Shown here piece after piece: positions 43,662-55,271 of a stretch of 64,000 nt of DNA. The notes under the pieces are model-generated. The model made no database searches. It had not been told where the DNA came from and was given only the letters and a program-made list of their open reading frames with translations. Source of the stretch: Phialocephala subalpina. Its lineage: Eukaryota; Ascomycota; Leotiomycetes; Helotiales; Mollisiaceae. The stretch lies in NCBI GenBank assembly GCA_900073065.1, contig FJOG01000006.1:164937-228936 (forward strand). Direction: 5' to 3'. The number at the start of each line of letters is the position of its first letter. Position 1 is the stretch's first letter. The position numbers and the translations under genes were made by a program.

Positions 43662-45548
43662 ATGCAGTCATACCTGGCTTATAAACGCTTTGGCAGACAT
43701 GCCCGAGATCAATACGAAAGAGACAAGAAACGAGCAGAGGCTCTCGAGCGAGGGAATGCAGAGAACAACACCCGCGCATCACTTTCCCATCACCAATCCT
43801 CAATCGACTCCTCACACTCCGAGATCCCATCCGGCGAACAAAGTCCCGATTCGTGCGATCCAGAGAAGGGTGAACAGCTAGGACGACAAGAATCAGATCA
43901 AGATGAAGAAGACCTCGAAAATGTCCCAACTATGGATAGGACTCAAACACAGCAGAGCTTCGGAACTCGAATGGGCCACGCAATGACCGGCATCGAAGTC
44001 CGCGAACTCAGCGAAGAGATGACAAAACGACGAACTCGAGCCTCGCAAACAGGAACAATGTCTCGAACAAACACGAACTTCCACACAAACTCCAACAACA
44101 ACGAAAAGCCCCAACGAGAAACCATCTTCGTCGTAAGTTTCGAATCGGACACAGATACAATGAACCCCCACAACTGGAGCTACACAACCCGAATCTTCGC
44201 CACTATTCTGATTGCCTGGATCGGATTCATCGTTGGATTTGCTTCGTCTATCGATTCCGCAGCATTGACCCAAGCCTCTCAGGACTTCGGCGTTGCTGAA
44301 GTCACAGAATCCCTCGCTACCGGTCTCTTCTTGGTTGGATTCGGTTTCGGCGCCCTCTTCGCAGGCCCAATCTCCGAAACTGTAGGCAGAAATCCAGTAT
44401 ATATTGTTACGCTGGCTATATACATGATCTGGATCATGGCCTCTGCTCTCGCTCCTAACATCGGTGCCCAGTTGGTATTCCGTTTCCTAGCAGGATTCTT
44501 CGGTTCAACTCCTCTAACCTGTGCCGGCGGCTCGATATCCGATCTCTGGAATCCGATGGAGCGAGTTTTTGCTTTCCCCGTTTTCGCGAACGCTGCATTC
44601 ATGGGTCCAATCTTCGGTCCTGTGGTTGGGGGTTTTGTTGGACAGTCAAGTCTTGTGAGTTGGAGGTGGTGCGAATGGATTACACTCATCATATCCGGCG
44701 CTATCCTCATCCTGGTTGTCTTGTTCCAGCCCGAGACGTTCGCTCCTATATTGTTGAAGTGGAAAGCTTCTCATCTACGCAGCATAACTGGGGATGATCG
44801 CTATGTGGCTGAGGTCGAGATCCGAGCCGAATCGTTCTGGAAACGACTTCTCCACGCTCTATACCGTCCATTTCTGTTGACGATCCGAGAACCGATAGTT
44901 ATTCTTTTCGCATTGTACCTCACCGTCGTGTATATCATCCTCTTCACCTTCCTAGATGGATACACATACATATTCGGCGACACATACGGCTTCAACGAAG
45001 GCATCACAGGTCTAGCATTCATCGGTATCGCCATCGGTCTCTGTTTCGCCTCTCTGCTCATCCCGTTGATTCATCACTGGGCAAAACGCGACCTCAAAGC
45101 TCTTCAAGACGAAAAGGGACCGGATGCGAAACTCCCGCCTGAGAAGAGACTTTGGTTCGCTATGTTTGGAGCGCCTGCTATTCCGATAAGTTTATTTTGG
45201 ATGGGGTGGACTAATTACCCCTCAATTAGTTACTGGAGCGGTCTCGTCGCTAGCGTCGTTTTCGGATACGGAATCCTCTGCATTTTTATATCTTCCTATC
45301 AATACATCATCGACAGCTACGAAACGTATGCCGCGTCTGCCCTCGCGAGCTTGACGCTGATTAGGTACGTGGCGGCGGGTGGGATGGTGGAGGTTGGTAT
45401 TCCGTTTTATGAGAATCTGGGTGTGCATTGGACGTTGACGATCTTGGGGGTTATTTCTGCGTTGATGGTTCCTGTTCCATATGCGTTTTATAGGTATGGG
45501 CCGAAGATTAGGAGTTGGTCGAGATATGCTCAGAATGGTGGGGGCTGA
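43662..45548 (+). CDS. MFS transporter, DHA1 multidrug/polyamine type
   Basis: A single-exon frame of 628 residues from ATG 43662. The first 190 residues are hydrophilic and cytosolic. The conserved DTMNPHNWSYTTRI junction leads into twelve predicted membrane spans. The loop between spans 2 and 3 has the MFS motif-A region (GPISETVGRNPVYI). RFLAGFFGSTPLTCAGGSIS and GPIFGPVVGGFVG are typical of the DHA1 family including yeast Tpo1-4 and Flr1. It is probably a plasma-membrane proton antiporter exporting drugs or polyamines; substrate cannot be read from sequence. The Zn2Cys6 regulator lies tail-to-tail 274 bp away, which is suggestive but not evidence of control. An upstream open frame has no ATG, so 43662 is the start. 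Confidence 0.9.
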   Translation: MQSYLAYKRFGRHARDQYERDKKRAEALERGNAENNTRASLSHHQSSIDSSHSEIPSGEQSPDSCDPEKGEQLGRQESDQDEEDLENVPTMDRTQTQQSFGTRMGHAMTGIEVRELSEEMTKRRTRASQTGTMSRTNTNFHTNSNNNEKPQRETIFVVSFESDTDTMNPHNWSYTTRIFATILIAWIGFIVGFASSIDSAALTQASQDFGVAEVTESLATGLFLVGFGFGALFAGPISETVGRNPVYIVTLAIYMIWIMASALAPNIGAQLVFRFLAGFFGSTPLTCAGGSISDLWNPMERVFAFPVFANAAFMGPIFGPVVGGFVGQSSLVSWRWCEWITLIISGAILILVVLFQPETFAPILLKWKASHLRSITGDDRYVAEVEIRAESFWKRLLHALYRPFLLTIREPIVILFALYLTVVYIILFTFLDGYTYIFGDTYGFNEGITGLAFIGIAIGLCFASLLIPLIHHWAKRDLKALQDEKGPDAKLPPEKRLWFAMFGAPAIPISLFWMGWTNYPSISYWSGLVASVVFGYGILCIFISSYQYIIDSYETYAASALASLTLIRYVAAGGMVEVGIPFYENLGVHWTLTILGVISALMVPVPYAFYRYGPKIRSWSRYAQNGGG

Positions 45549-45821
45549 GGGAGGTGAGGTATGTGATGGACGAACGAGCTGCTATACATATGCTTTGATT
45601 CCGCATAGCGTGGTGTTAGTGGTCACATTTTAGGAGAAATGAAGTTATGTAAAATGATCGCCGATTCGTATCAAAAGCCATCCTAAAGACCCTATGGGCA
45701 GTGCCAATAGCGAGTATCCATGCATACATACAAAACAAACCGGCCATGAGCAAAGGTATCCGCCGCCCCTATGAACACCGTGAAATAACCACCCAAGCGG
45801 AAGCAGATTTCCCAAATGCAT

Positions 45822-47812
45822 CTACGAACCAGTAACACTGCCCACCGCGTATGTAAATTCCCGAGCGTCCAAGAGTCTCAAATACTCTGCTGCATTTCGC
45901 CATCTGGTGCCGAGACGTCGCAATGAATATCGGATAGCATCAAGGGCCTGCTGCGAGCTCTCATCTCCACTTTCTCGGACCAACCATGCGTAATTTGATG
46001 CTCCAGAGTACAGCGCATCCATGATGATGGGACTGACTCTATCGAGGTCGTGGGCGTTTGGCGTATTGGCATTGATCCGGTTTGAGAATTCAACAATAAA
46101 GCCAGAAACCGTCTTGAGACCAGAAACCGCTTGTGCTTGCATGGCTGCTGCCTCAGGAGTCTTGGCTGTGCAACCCTTTGGGCAAGAATAGGAATCGCAA
46201 AGAGCGCACATTGCACTATAGGTCAAAGCCAGAGGAGCCGCAATGCTAAGATAGTCAGCTGCCTGGGTGGTCTCGTCGTGAAGAACTCGTGCAAGAGCTG
46301 AAATCTCTTCATAGAGCATGGCAGCTTCGATGAACCGGGGTTTCTGAAGTTGCTGATCCTGGTCGAGAGGTAGCTTGAAGCCAAAATTATGAGCCAGAAC
46401 TTTGCCCAATAGGACCGATGCTTGGCATAGACGGGGGAAAGGTGCAATATGGTCTTCGATGGGGTTCGAAACTTTTCTCTCCATTGCAGACTCCATTTCT
46501 CCGTTGTCCTGGATAAGATAAGTATTGAGATTGATCCCACACAAAATGCAGAAGGATAAGTGGCATACCCATGCAGAGTCATTCGCAGGTAGAATATCAT
46601 CTTTCTTCGGCTCTTGAGAGTTCATAATGTAACCTTGACTGCCAAGCGAGGTGATCCTGCTAACGTGAGCAAGGGAGAAAGGCAGATGAGCAGGGAGCTT
46701 ACCGATCAGCCAAGAGAACGCCCCACCAAGTTCGTTGTCTCTCTTCTTGCTCTACCCAGGTGCCCTGGGTGCAAATGTGAGTATTATTCATGAAAGCTGA
46801 AGCTGAATGCTTACCGGTCGGCCCAATAACTTGCTTGCCTCATCGTGTCCATTGATACCCAACATGTTCGCATATCGAAGGCACCAACCAGCGGACATCC
46901 ATGCAGCGGGATAGATGGCTTGACTGTACTCATACCAAGTAACGAGGAGATTGGCCTGAAGGATCAAGATTGAGACAGAGCCAGAAGCTTCCGTCAAGGC
47001 GACAAAACGCTTGGCAGCCGTATAGATTGGGTTGTGAGAGCACTCAACTCCATCTTGAGGTCTGGATGTGATGAGCTTCATGCAGAGGAACAGTAAGGCG
47101 AGATCTGGTCCGCCCTCAAAGAGTGGGTTTCTCAAGTTCAATTGCAATCGCTTCTGGGAGACAATGGGCATCCACTTGTGAATGGTTGAGAAGTATTCAG
47201 TGGTCATTCCATGGATTGAACCACTATCTCCGAGAAGCTCGAGAACATCCTGTCCAATTTTCAGCAAAGATAGCTGAAATCGCAGAATGCAGACTTACAA
47301 CCGGTATCTCCACAGAAGGCTTAGGTACCTCAATCCTAGAATTGGTCAGCAACAGGCCGATTGATTTCTTTGTGTACGCGCCCGCCATATTTGAAAGCCT
47401 CGCCATCAAGGAACACAATAGCAGGGAACCTATTCTGTACGCCTTGCCAAGGGACATCTTGTGGGGGTGTATAAACTGGGGGGTGGGGCAGACCGTCTGG
47501 TCCACCCAGAGCAGTCGATGATGGTGTAGCATATGGACTCGGTTGACTCATCATACCACCACCTCCTCCGTTAAGTCTCGACTCAAGTTCCATAACTTTC
47601 ATTTGTAAGGCGTTGAAGTCTTCGGATGTAGGTGGGGGGGAGGCGTCGGAGTAGTCGCAGTGACGGTTCATTCGGTCGCACAAGGCGCACGCAGGCAGGG
47701 TCTTGCTGCATTTCCGCTTCTGCTTTCTGCATGACATGCATGCTTGAGGCGCTTTCGGGACCTGAGGCTCTGGTAATGCCTGGCCATTAGGACTTCCGTA
47801 CAGAGAAGCCAT
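45822..47812 (-). CDS. Zn2Cys6 fungal transcription factor
   Basis: Exons begin at 47812; later ones are 47249-46815, 46764-46703 and 46656-45822, all phase-consistent, giving 595 or 599 residues. The DNA-binding cluster is CMSCRKQKRKCSKTLPACAL ending C-D-R-M-N-R-H-C, a complete six-cysteine binuclear zinc motif, near residue 25. After a linker comes the fungal-specific TF region (TTEYFSTIHKWMPIVSQKRL, then the TWWGVLLADR segment at an exon end). The small exon around 47299 can be spliced two ways: a GC-AG intron of 46 nt (47381-47336) preserving a GGIEVPKPSVEIP segment, or a GT-AG intron of 58 nt (47377-47320). The acceptor before 46656 is a NAGNAG site. Target genes are unknown. The transporter next door is a natural candidate by position only. 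Confidence 0.88.
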
Positions 47813-48162
47813 TGTGAGGGCGGGGGACGGGAGGTCGAGGCGGCCGCGTCGGTGATGGAGAGATCTGCGAGTCGCTATTGTGTTAGTAATGCATATAGAT
47901 CTAGTTATCACACGCCCAATAGGAGTTCTACAATAGTAAACGTTAGAGCATTACTTACCTCTAGCAATCAAAACGATCTGGTCGTTGTTGATTGTTGATC
48001 ATGAATGAGAGAGAAGGATGCGCACATTCGGCCGCAGGGACGATGTCGCTGGCCGCAAGGCGCTAGTACTAGCGCTAGACGCTAGCAGGGGGCTAGGGAG
48101 CCTCCCGATGTCGTCTTCAACTTCACCTCTGGATCCAAAGCAAACAACACTCACCCCAACAA
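47813..48162. promoter_or_regulatory. Upstream region of the Zn2Cys6 gene
   Basis: 350 bp containing the promoter of the regulator and the flank of a divergent 2EXR relic. A CTAGTACTAGCGCTAGACGCTAG cluster of CTAG palindromes lies at about 48063-48085. Confidence 0.4.
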
Positions 48163-49121
48163 ATGTCTGCCCAAACTCCTCGACTTCCATCAACAATGAA
48201 TACCTTTACCAACTTCCAGCAGTTGCCCACCGAGATACGCCACGAAATATGGTCTTTAGCTTCTCCAACGCGTCGTCGAATTATCCAAGTTTACTACAAC
48301 ATCAGCCCAAAACAATGGCAGGCTTGGGATGATAACTGTGGAGGCTTCAGTCACCACACGAGTCTCTCATGAAGCACGCAGGGAAGGGTTGAAGGAATAC
48401 TTCCCGCTCTTTGGCACCTGAGTCCACCTCGAAGAGGTAATCTTACAATATTCGTCGGCGATCCGCTATTCGGATATGATCACCCTCGAGATATCTTCCT
48501 GGACTCAGAAGATGCGAAGCTCGTACAAAGACTGGCGATTTCGGGTACGATTACATTGGAACTCTATGGTTCTGGCTATGAAGGCGGTGGATTTAATCCT
48601 CTGATTGCTATGGACTCCTGGTCAGCTCGCATACTTACCACACTTCCCAAGCTCAAATATTACCGGGTGTTGGACGACATTCTATTCTTCACAAATTACC
48701 CCTCTGGTATAGACAATCCGGAAAACGGTAACGATCCCGTCGCTTGCAAAGGAGCAACAAGCGATCATTCGCTTGAGGCCGCCTTTGAAGGTCGCCCAAA
48801 TACTGGAACTCCTCGAGCTGGCCCAGACCCTCCCCAAAACCTAAAAGAGTATCAGGAATTTTCAAAGGGATTTCTAAGATATGTTGGAGAATACGTTTCG
48901 AAAATCTTGAGGAGCAGGAGCCCGCTGAATTCTGGCAAGTCAACATGGAATCCAGTGGCCTGGACTTCGCTCCTGTGATTGCGGAGAGACCGGGCTATGT
49001 CCCACCTTGCATCAGTTTTGTTTTGGTGCGACACGGGTTGAACGGGTATGGTGAAGACGCAGCGGTTTACGGGCCAGCAATACCCACCCGAGAGAATTGT
49101 AGGAGCTTCCGATTAGATTGA
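48163..49121 (+). pseudogene. 2EXR-domain gene, frameshifted
   Basis: The start reads FTNFQQLPTEIRHEIWSLA, the hallmark of the fungal 2EXR domain. After about 60 residues the frame closes. TRVSHEARREGLKEYFPLFG, also family-like, continues in a second frame. LTIFVGDPLFGYDHPRDIFL and LPKLKYYRVLDDILFF follow in a third, and the C-terminal part (AEFWQVNMESSGLDFAPVI) is shifted again up to a TGA at 49121. At least three frame changes without usable splice sites show a decayed gene. 2EXR proteins are numerous in Leotiomycetes and have no established function. Confidence 0.7.
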
Positions 49122-51105
49122 GGATATCTGAATGAGAAAGGGGCAAGGCAATTGGATTAAACGGGAACGGTCATCTGCAGGCAGAGACTTAGAGTTTCAA
49201 AGCTCGGCGTATCAAATGACATATGGATGTTTTGGACACCCATGCTTGACTTCGAATTTGAGGGATTCTCTGAATGCTCCAACACGAATTTGCACACCTT
49301 GTCTCATCAACACTTGCAAGCGCAACAAAGTTCCTGCACTGAGCCCCAAGTAGGGACGTCGCACTCGGCTACGTTTTCGCTAAAGAGGCTCGGCTGCCAA
49401 AAAAGAAGAATAGCAAGTCGCGCTCCCCAAAAAATGCCAAAAAAAAATTTGAATATTGCTAACAGCGTGACTGTTACATTGCCTGCACTCCGAAGAATGG
49501 ACAGGCGGGTCACCCATTCATGCTGCCTATACTAGAGGTGGGTTTTTCAGACGACATACCTCGAGAGCGCTCTCGAGAAGATCTCATAAACCCTTATGCC
49601 TTGGTTCCAGAACAGCCGACCTGACCTTGGGGGTCTAAGACTACTAGAGCGGGATTGCTAGTGTGCTAACAATTGACTGTTCGCGAGCCTTTTTGTGGTT
49701 GTTGTGAGGAAAAGGTGTAATGTTATATTTATAGACGAGTTCGCATTTTTGAGGATATATGTTCACGTGTCCAGGTGTGGGCCGAGATCCTCCTGATTGT
49801 ACAAGGAGATTTGGGACATTGTAAGTTCCGCTCCGCCGCTGGCGCTGGGATCCCTCCTGCTCCTCGTCTCGGGCATCAATCAACAAGTATCGGGGCAATA
49901 TCACTCTCAAACTTCAAACACAACTCCAGCTGCCTCACAAGCCCCGCCTCATCAACATCAACCTCTCCAGCCCATCACCCCCAACCTTCCATGCTTTACC
50001 ACCCCGTCACCCACCGATACTCGCAGCACAGAGATGTCTTCCCAAACACCACCCTCTCTCGTTCTCGAACCTCCAGCTTGACAGCTTCCAATACCGCCTC
50101 GCCTCCCCGCGTCTTTGTCCAAGAAGTACACTACTACTCTACACTATCTCGATGCGCCCAAACCCGTAACATATAGGTTTCGAAGCGCTCTTACACCCCG
50201 CTACTTCTAACCATCGAAGCTGTCTCGAAGCTCCCTTATGTCGTCCCTCGTCTTACATAACTACTCGCATCTCGTTAACAAATAGTGGGCAGCGTTCAAG
50301 ACAGGTTCGAGAGACAGACGAGAGAAGAGAACTTAGCGGAGACATACATCGGAAAGAAGGATGTCAGTTCTCATAGGGAGGGCCTTACGAACGTTCCAGG
50401 GATACCTCGGGTGTTGAGGGTCATGTAAACGGTGTTGTTTTCGAGTGATGCCATTTCGATTAAAAATGCCATATATACAAAGTCGAAACTGGGGATGTGA
50501 GAATATTGTATAAATTGAGAGTGTAGAAAATATAGATGAAGATGCGATAGGTTGTTGAAATGGAAATCTATTGAAGTGCTGAAGAACAATCAATTTCTGG
50601 AGAAAGACAATGGTTTATGTACAAGAAATGACAAAAGTCCAGCAGTAACTATAGGCCATGGTGACCTTCAAGGCCAACTTAGAAACGCCAACAAGATCCA
50701 TCCTGAAATTGGAGATGGCCTTGGAACAAGGGCTTGAAAGCGTAAAGCTGAGAATTAACTGTCAACTTTGCCAGGTGAAGTGGAGATACTAAGCAAACGC
50801 CTATCCTAAAGAACCAACACCAACATTTGTGGGGCTACCAAGGAGCGGAAATTTTTGGAATGATCACGACTCGAAAAAATTAATGCCAAAATGAACCTTC
50901 GCTCTTTCCCTTATTGTGAAAGATTGCTCAAGACCGGGTATGGTCTTCGATATCATGAAGTGAAAAAAATGGATGATTAACAAATTGAACTTCTCAGACA
51001 TGGCAACATGTCCTGGCGACACGAAAATTGTGATGGTTTTGAGCCTTATCATAGAGTTCTGCTGAATTCTGTAGAGGCGCAGCATTAAAACAGGCCATTT
51101 TTGAG
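49122..51105. other. Gene-poor stretch
   Basis: No supportable gene. A Pro/Ser/Thr-rich forward frame at 49797-50081 meets a TGA and continues protein-like (LPIPPRLPASLSKKY) to about 50209; it could be another relic. Poly-A runs and AT-rich patches occur near 49440. Confidence 0.35.
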
Positions 51106-51725
51106 GACGGCGCACTATAGCCAAAAGTATCAATAGCCATTTTCTACGAACGCCGCATTTAAACTCAATTTACTTACTTTATAAACCTATAAAAAATTAT
51201 CGCAAAAATAAAAATATAACATTATTTAAAAGCATTATTTAATACCTTTTAAATGGTGCCCTAAAAATATGATTTGTATTTATAGTTTTATTATTATTAT
51301 GAATTAAAAATGAAGTTAAATGCGAGTTTAAAAGGTAAGTAGTAAAGCTGCATTTTAAGTATTAAAGCCATATTATAGACTTTTTAAATTAATCCTTATA
51401 GTACTAGTGCTAGCACTGGAAGTACTATGCGCTGAAGGAATAAAATGCAATGCGCTATTGTAATTTGTAGTACGCATTAAAATATTACTTCGTTAAAATG
51501 TAATAATTGCGGCATATACTCTCATATGCTGTAGCATAAGTTGAGACAATGCGCTAAAGCATAGAGCACTGAAGGCATACGGAGCGTTATAATGCACTAA
51601 GTTATAGGGCATAGTGCGCTATGATTTTAGGGTGCATGCGCTGTAATATTCCCTAAGGAGCAGAGTGTGAGTATCAAAAGTTGAGAAAAATCGGCACTAA
51701 TACTTTTGGCCGCTATGGTGCGCCC
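51106..51725. mobile_element. Non-autonomous DNA transposon (MITE-like)
   Basis: The left end (from about 51109) reads GGCGCACTATAGCCAAAAGT and the right end (to 51724) is its imperfect inverse, ACTTTTGGCCGCTATGGTGC then GCC. Both are flanked by TTTTGAG, at 51099-51105 and 51726-51732, a possible target-site duplication of 7-9 bp. The 620-bp interior is AT-rich and non-coding with recurring TGCGCTA-type words. No transposase is present. Element length, inverted ends and flanking repeat fit a hAT- or Mutator-like MITE; the superfamily is unresolved. Confidence 0.65.
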
Positions 51726-51732
51726 TTTTGAG

Positions 51733-52183
51733 ACTGGTGAAGCCTCACTTGAGGCGCTTATTGAACCTTACTGATTGGGCATCGTGCTGCTGCTATCTCA
51801 AGGTTGCAAGCCCCGGGATCTGATAGAATTGTTACGGCATCTGGTTCGAGGTAGAGGAGCCGACATCTGCCGCTACTGATTCTAGCCGCCATCGAGCTCG
51901 AGGTGAGCATGTTCAAGCAAGAAGCAGGAGTTGGAGAAAGAGGAGAAAGGGTGGTACGTCGCAATTGTTGGTCGCTTGTTGGTCGACCAATCATATGCTG
52001 CCTTTAATTGTGCTCATGAAACCATGGTTCGGTTAATTGGCAGGGTGCAGGAACTGGCGATAACTTTTCTCTGTGGAACGAAGCATCCTAAATGCAACTC
52101 CATCTCACATTTATTCCTTCATCTAATCTTCACCCTCTTTTTAGTATTACATCGCTTTGTCTTGTTTTGTAGCTCTGAGGGCT
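51733..52183. other. Spacer between the transposon and the HNH-APH relic
   Basis: No gene seen. It presumably includes the former promoter of the HNH-APH gene. Confidence 0.4.
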
Positions 52184-53924
52184 ATGGAAAGCAATAAAAC
52201 CCGTGCTCTGAGAATTGTTCGAAATGCGGAACTTGTACACCCTGGCCTCCCTTTAGTTGAGGCATTCCTCAACGACGCCGTGGATGGCGACCAGGCAGCA
52301 AGATATTTGCTGCAAACATACGCCGATGACGGGAATGGTACCAACTTCACACGATTTGTAAAAGACTAGAAAGACCTGGTGAGACGTTGTAAGTTTTGTC
52401 CCCAGAATTAGATGAGCACATTGCTAAATGATACCAAGTCTATGCGCAAAATCCTCACTCAAGAAATCTGAGTTGGACTTTGAAGAAAAAAGTTGCGCGA
52501 CGAGATGAATGCCGATGTTGCCTGACCGGAGTGCGATGCCGGCTCTGGAACATGTGGGATGTGTTTCCCATTATTCCCCCGACCGCATTTGGTATACGGG
52601 AAGTAGGGCAACCCCGACAATATATTTCTGGCAAATTTTTGACATTATTTGTAGCAAAGGCTGCATGATATGCTCGGTGCATTTACCACATCTTTCCACC
52701 AAGATCTACTCAAAGACCAAACTTTAGAGAGTCAGGCTCGAAATCGTTGGATTTTGAGCAAGGACGCGGCAATAGCCTTTTCCAGTGGGGCGATCAGACT
52801 CGACAAGCTGGAAGGAACAGAGGTTCACATGTCTTTCCCTCCTTGGTCTTATCCCCGCTGACTCTGCCAAGTACAACATCCTCTACAACAACATTGGCGG
52901 CAAAGCTCCAGCAATTTATACACCCCACCGACGATTCGATTGGAAATGTGATCTAGCTGATCACTCAAACTCTGGAATTGAGAGTCCCGACCCGGAACTT
53001 CTTGAAATACATTCTCGATTCTCCAGGGCTCTAAAATGGACTGACATCGCTACCAAGATAAACAGTCGTTCATGCTTGCGCCGAAGTCAAAACACAGATA
53101 CCAGCCCCTTCACACAGACGATCACTACTGCTTTTCTCGCTATCTGGTCCAAGTTCCCTGACTTCATCCGATTTCAAACATACAGGATTCTGAGAACCGC
53201 TGGATCATATCTCTATGAGTCTACCACAAGCGGAGTCCAGAGATTGCCATTCGGGATGTACCTCAAACACGGGCCCGAATTCCACGCAGAACAACATGCC
53301 GGAGAATTTAACGCTCTCGAACTTGTGCGAAGCCAAACTTGCATCCCTGTCCCGCATCCCATCGATCTCCTGCTCTCACGCACTGAGTCCTTCCTCGTCA
53401 CATCCCACATCGAAGGCGAACCAGCCGGTATCGCTATAGACGAATGCAGTGACGAGGAGATGCATCAAATAGCTCAGGATTTGCGTTCCTGGATCGCGGA
53501 ATTGCATGCCATAAAGATGGACGGATTCTCGAAGTACGCTATCACCAACGCAACCGGGAGTCCTTGTCTCGACTACCGCATCAGCGGCGACCCAGTAGGA
53601 CCTTTTCACAGCGAGAAAGAATTTAGCGAATCATTACGGCTAGGGATACTTCCTGATTTAATGCATCGTACTGATCATAAGATTGTTTTTACGCACGCGG
53701 ATTTGAATTTGAGGAATATTTTAGTCAAGGATGGGAGGATTTCCGGGATTGTAGATTGGGAGAATCCGGGGTGGTTTCCTGAGTATTGGGGTTACACTAA
53801 GTGCCATTTTGGGGTTAGATTTTCGAAGAGGTGGTTGAAGATGATGGGGGCCGTGTTTGAGAATAAGTATGAAACGGAGTTGGGGATTGAGAGGCAGTAC
53901 TGGGAATATCATAGCGCTTGGTAG
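52184..53924 (+). pseudogene. HNH-type / aminoglycoside-phosphotransferase-like fusion, decayed 5' half
   Basis: ATG 52184 starts a conserved-looking segment (NAELVHPGLPLVEAFLNDAV, DGDQAARYLLQTYADD). A TAG at 52367 and, in the next matching frame, a TGA at 52429 (within DEHIAK, stop, YQVYAQ) interrupt it. KKKVARRDECRCCLTG resembles the Cys-rich start of fungal HNH-like domains. Frame changes without splice sites follow at about 52650-52672 and 52831-52850. From there an uninterrupted frame runs to 53924 with a kinase-like APH domain: LKHG, then THADLNLRNIL (HxDLxxxN catalytic loop) and GIVDWENPGW (Asp for metal binding). The 3' half could still be read from ATG 52785, but the fusion protein cannot. 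Both stops fit single C-to-T or G-to-A changes (CAG to TAG, TGG to TGA). The MITE-like element lies about 450 bp upstream. Confidence 0.7.
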
Positions 53925-54231
53925 ATTGTATGAGGTCTTGAGGTGGAAGTCTGGATCGAGATTATACCACAAATGATTAAGGACATTTAGCTTTTGAGAA
54001 TATTTTTCAGTACAAGTATAAGCAGGAGTTGAATATTGAGTATACGGAGGGGTGGTATCGGATATGTAAAGAACATGCGAGCGGTGCTACAGTACAAAGT
54101 CGAAGGCGAGATGACGGGGATGCGATCGATAATCGCAAAAAGAAGTCCATTGAAAAGAAGGGGAAGACCTTTGCCAGCGCGGCGTTCCTCGACATGCCTA
54201 GGGCGATCTTGATTTCTTGCTTCATTGCGTG
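53925..54231. other. Short spacer
   Basis: No gene. It separates the APH-like 3' end from a Myb-type fragment. Confidence 0.4.
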
Positions 54232-54387
54232 ATGAACACCGTTGATGGAGTCTTCGTTGTCGATATGGTCAAGGTTGCATCTGCCATGAATTATGCCAAC
54301 GTTCGCTCTGTTGGGAACCGAACTGGCCAGATCAAGAAGAAGTATGGTGTTTCAATCAAGGGCGCTGCCAAGCAGGGTGGTCAATAA
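54232..54387 (+). pseudogene. Myb_DNA-bind_8-like fragment
   Basis: A 51-codon frame reads VVDMVKVASAMNYANVRSV then GNRTGQIKKKYGVSI. This matches the second half of the fungal Myb_DNA-bind_8 helix-turn-helix, in which a helix is followed by N-A/V-x-x-R and a basic K-K-K segment. The first helix is missing and the frame ends at once in TAA. Beyond an AT-rich insert (54388-54790), Lys-rich sequence typical of the tail of these proteins (TTKHKKAAGVKHNEKD) resumes at about 54813. It is best read as a gene relic interrupted by the insert. Confidence 0.5.
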
Positions 54388-54790
54388 GTCAGCTAGCTAA
54401 TATCAGTACTAATAACTAATCATTCAACAGTTAGTTAGTTGGTCACTTTCGTAACTAATAGCTAGTCAATTAAGAGATTCTCAAATGATATAATTAATTA
54501 GAAATCTTAAAATTTTACTTTTTTTAATGTATTTTTAGGCTAATTTTATTTAATTTTAAGATATATCCGAAGAAGAAATATAATTAAAAAGGAATAGATT
54601 TTTAGTCGAGTTAAACTTAAAGATATTTAAAAGCTTTTTCTTTGATGGTTTACTTATAGATAAAAACGGACGATAGCTTCTTTCGACTTATTAAAAGAAC
54701 TCGTGGTTTAATGCTAGTATTAGTAACTGTTATTCAACTGATTATTTCATTAGTTAAGTTATTTAGTTAGTTTTCTTTTTGTCAGCCAGT
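54388..54790. mobile_element. AT-rich insert within a Myb_8-like relic
   Basis: About 400 bp much richer in A/T than the flanks, full of TTAGTTA/TAACTAA words, with GTCAG at both edges (about 54387-54391 and 54781-54785). It has no coding capacity. It may be a degenerate MITE or RIP-altered repeat. Ends are not clean inverted repeats, so the call is tentative. Confidence 0.35.
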
Positions 54791-55271
54791 CAGTAGGCCA
54801 TTCTACTCAAAGAACACCACCAAGCACAAAAAGGCTGCTGGCGTGAAGCACAATGAGAAAGATGTTGAGATATGAGATGCTGAGCCTGCTAACGACGAAG
54901 TATCGTGAAATTGTGGGGAGTCAAAGAAAAGTCGGAGCTGTTGGAAGGGAGGGTGCATGGAGCACTTGTTTGTGAGTAGAGTCGCTCTGCCAGCACTGGG
55001 AATATATCCACTGGCTTTGATGATGTATGAAATAGGTGTTACAAGCAGTACATAGTCATATATATCACCTTGAATTCATCTAAAAGGCTACAGGCGTCAC
55101 AGGAAAAACGTGACAGATCACGTGTAACAAAGTTGCGCTTACTTAATTGAACGCGCCGTGTCGGACGCCAGTGACAGCAACCATTTTCATCACTCCTTGC
55201 AATTCATTGCATTACTCCAATGCTCTCTATTTAAGATAATATTCTGGCGCCCCTATGAAGCCACAACAGCC
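54791..55271. other. Spacer with Myb_8-like tail remnant
   Basis: Lys-rich coding-like remnant at about 54810-54905, then a non-coding stretch. It contains GATCACGTGTAAC at about 55115, similar to the E-box palindrome at 33171. Confidence 0.35.
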
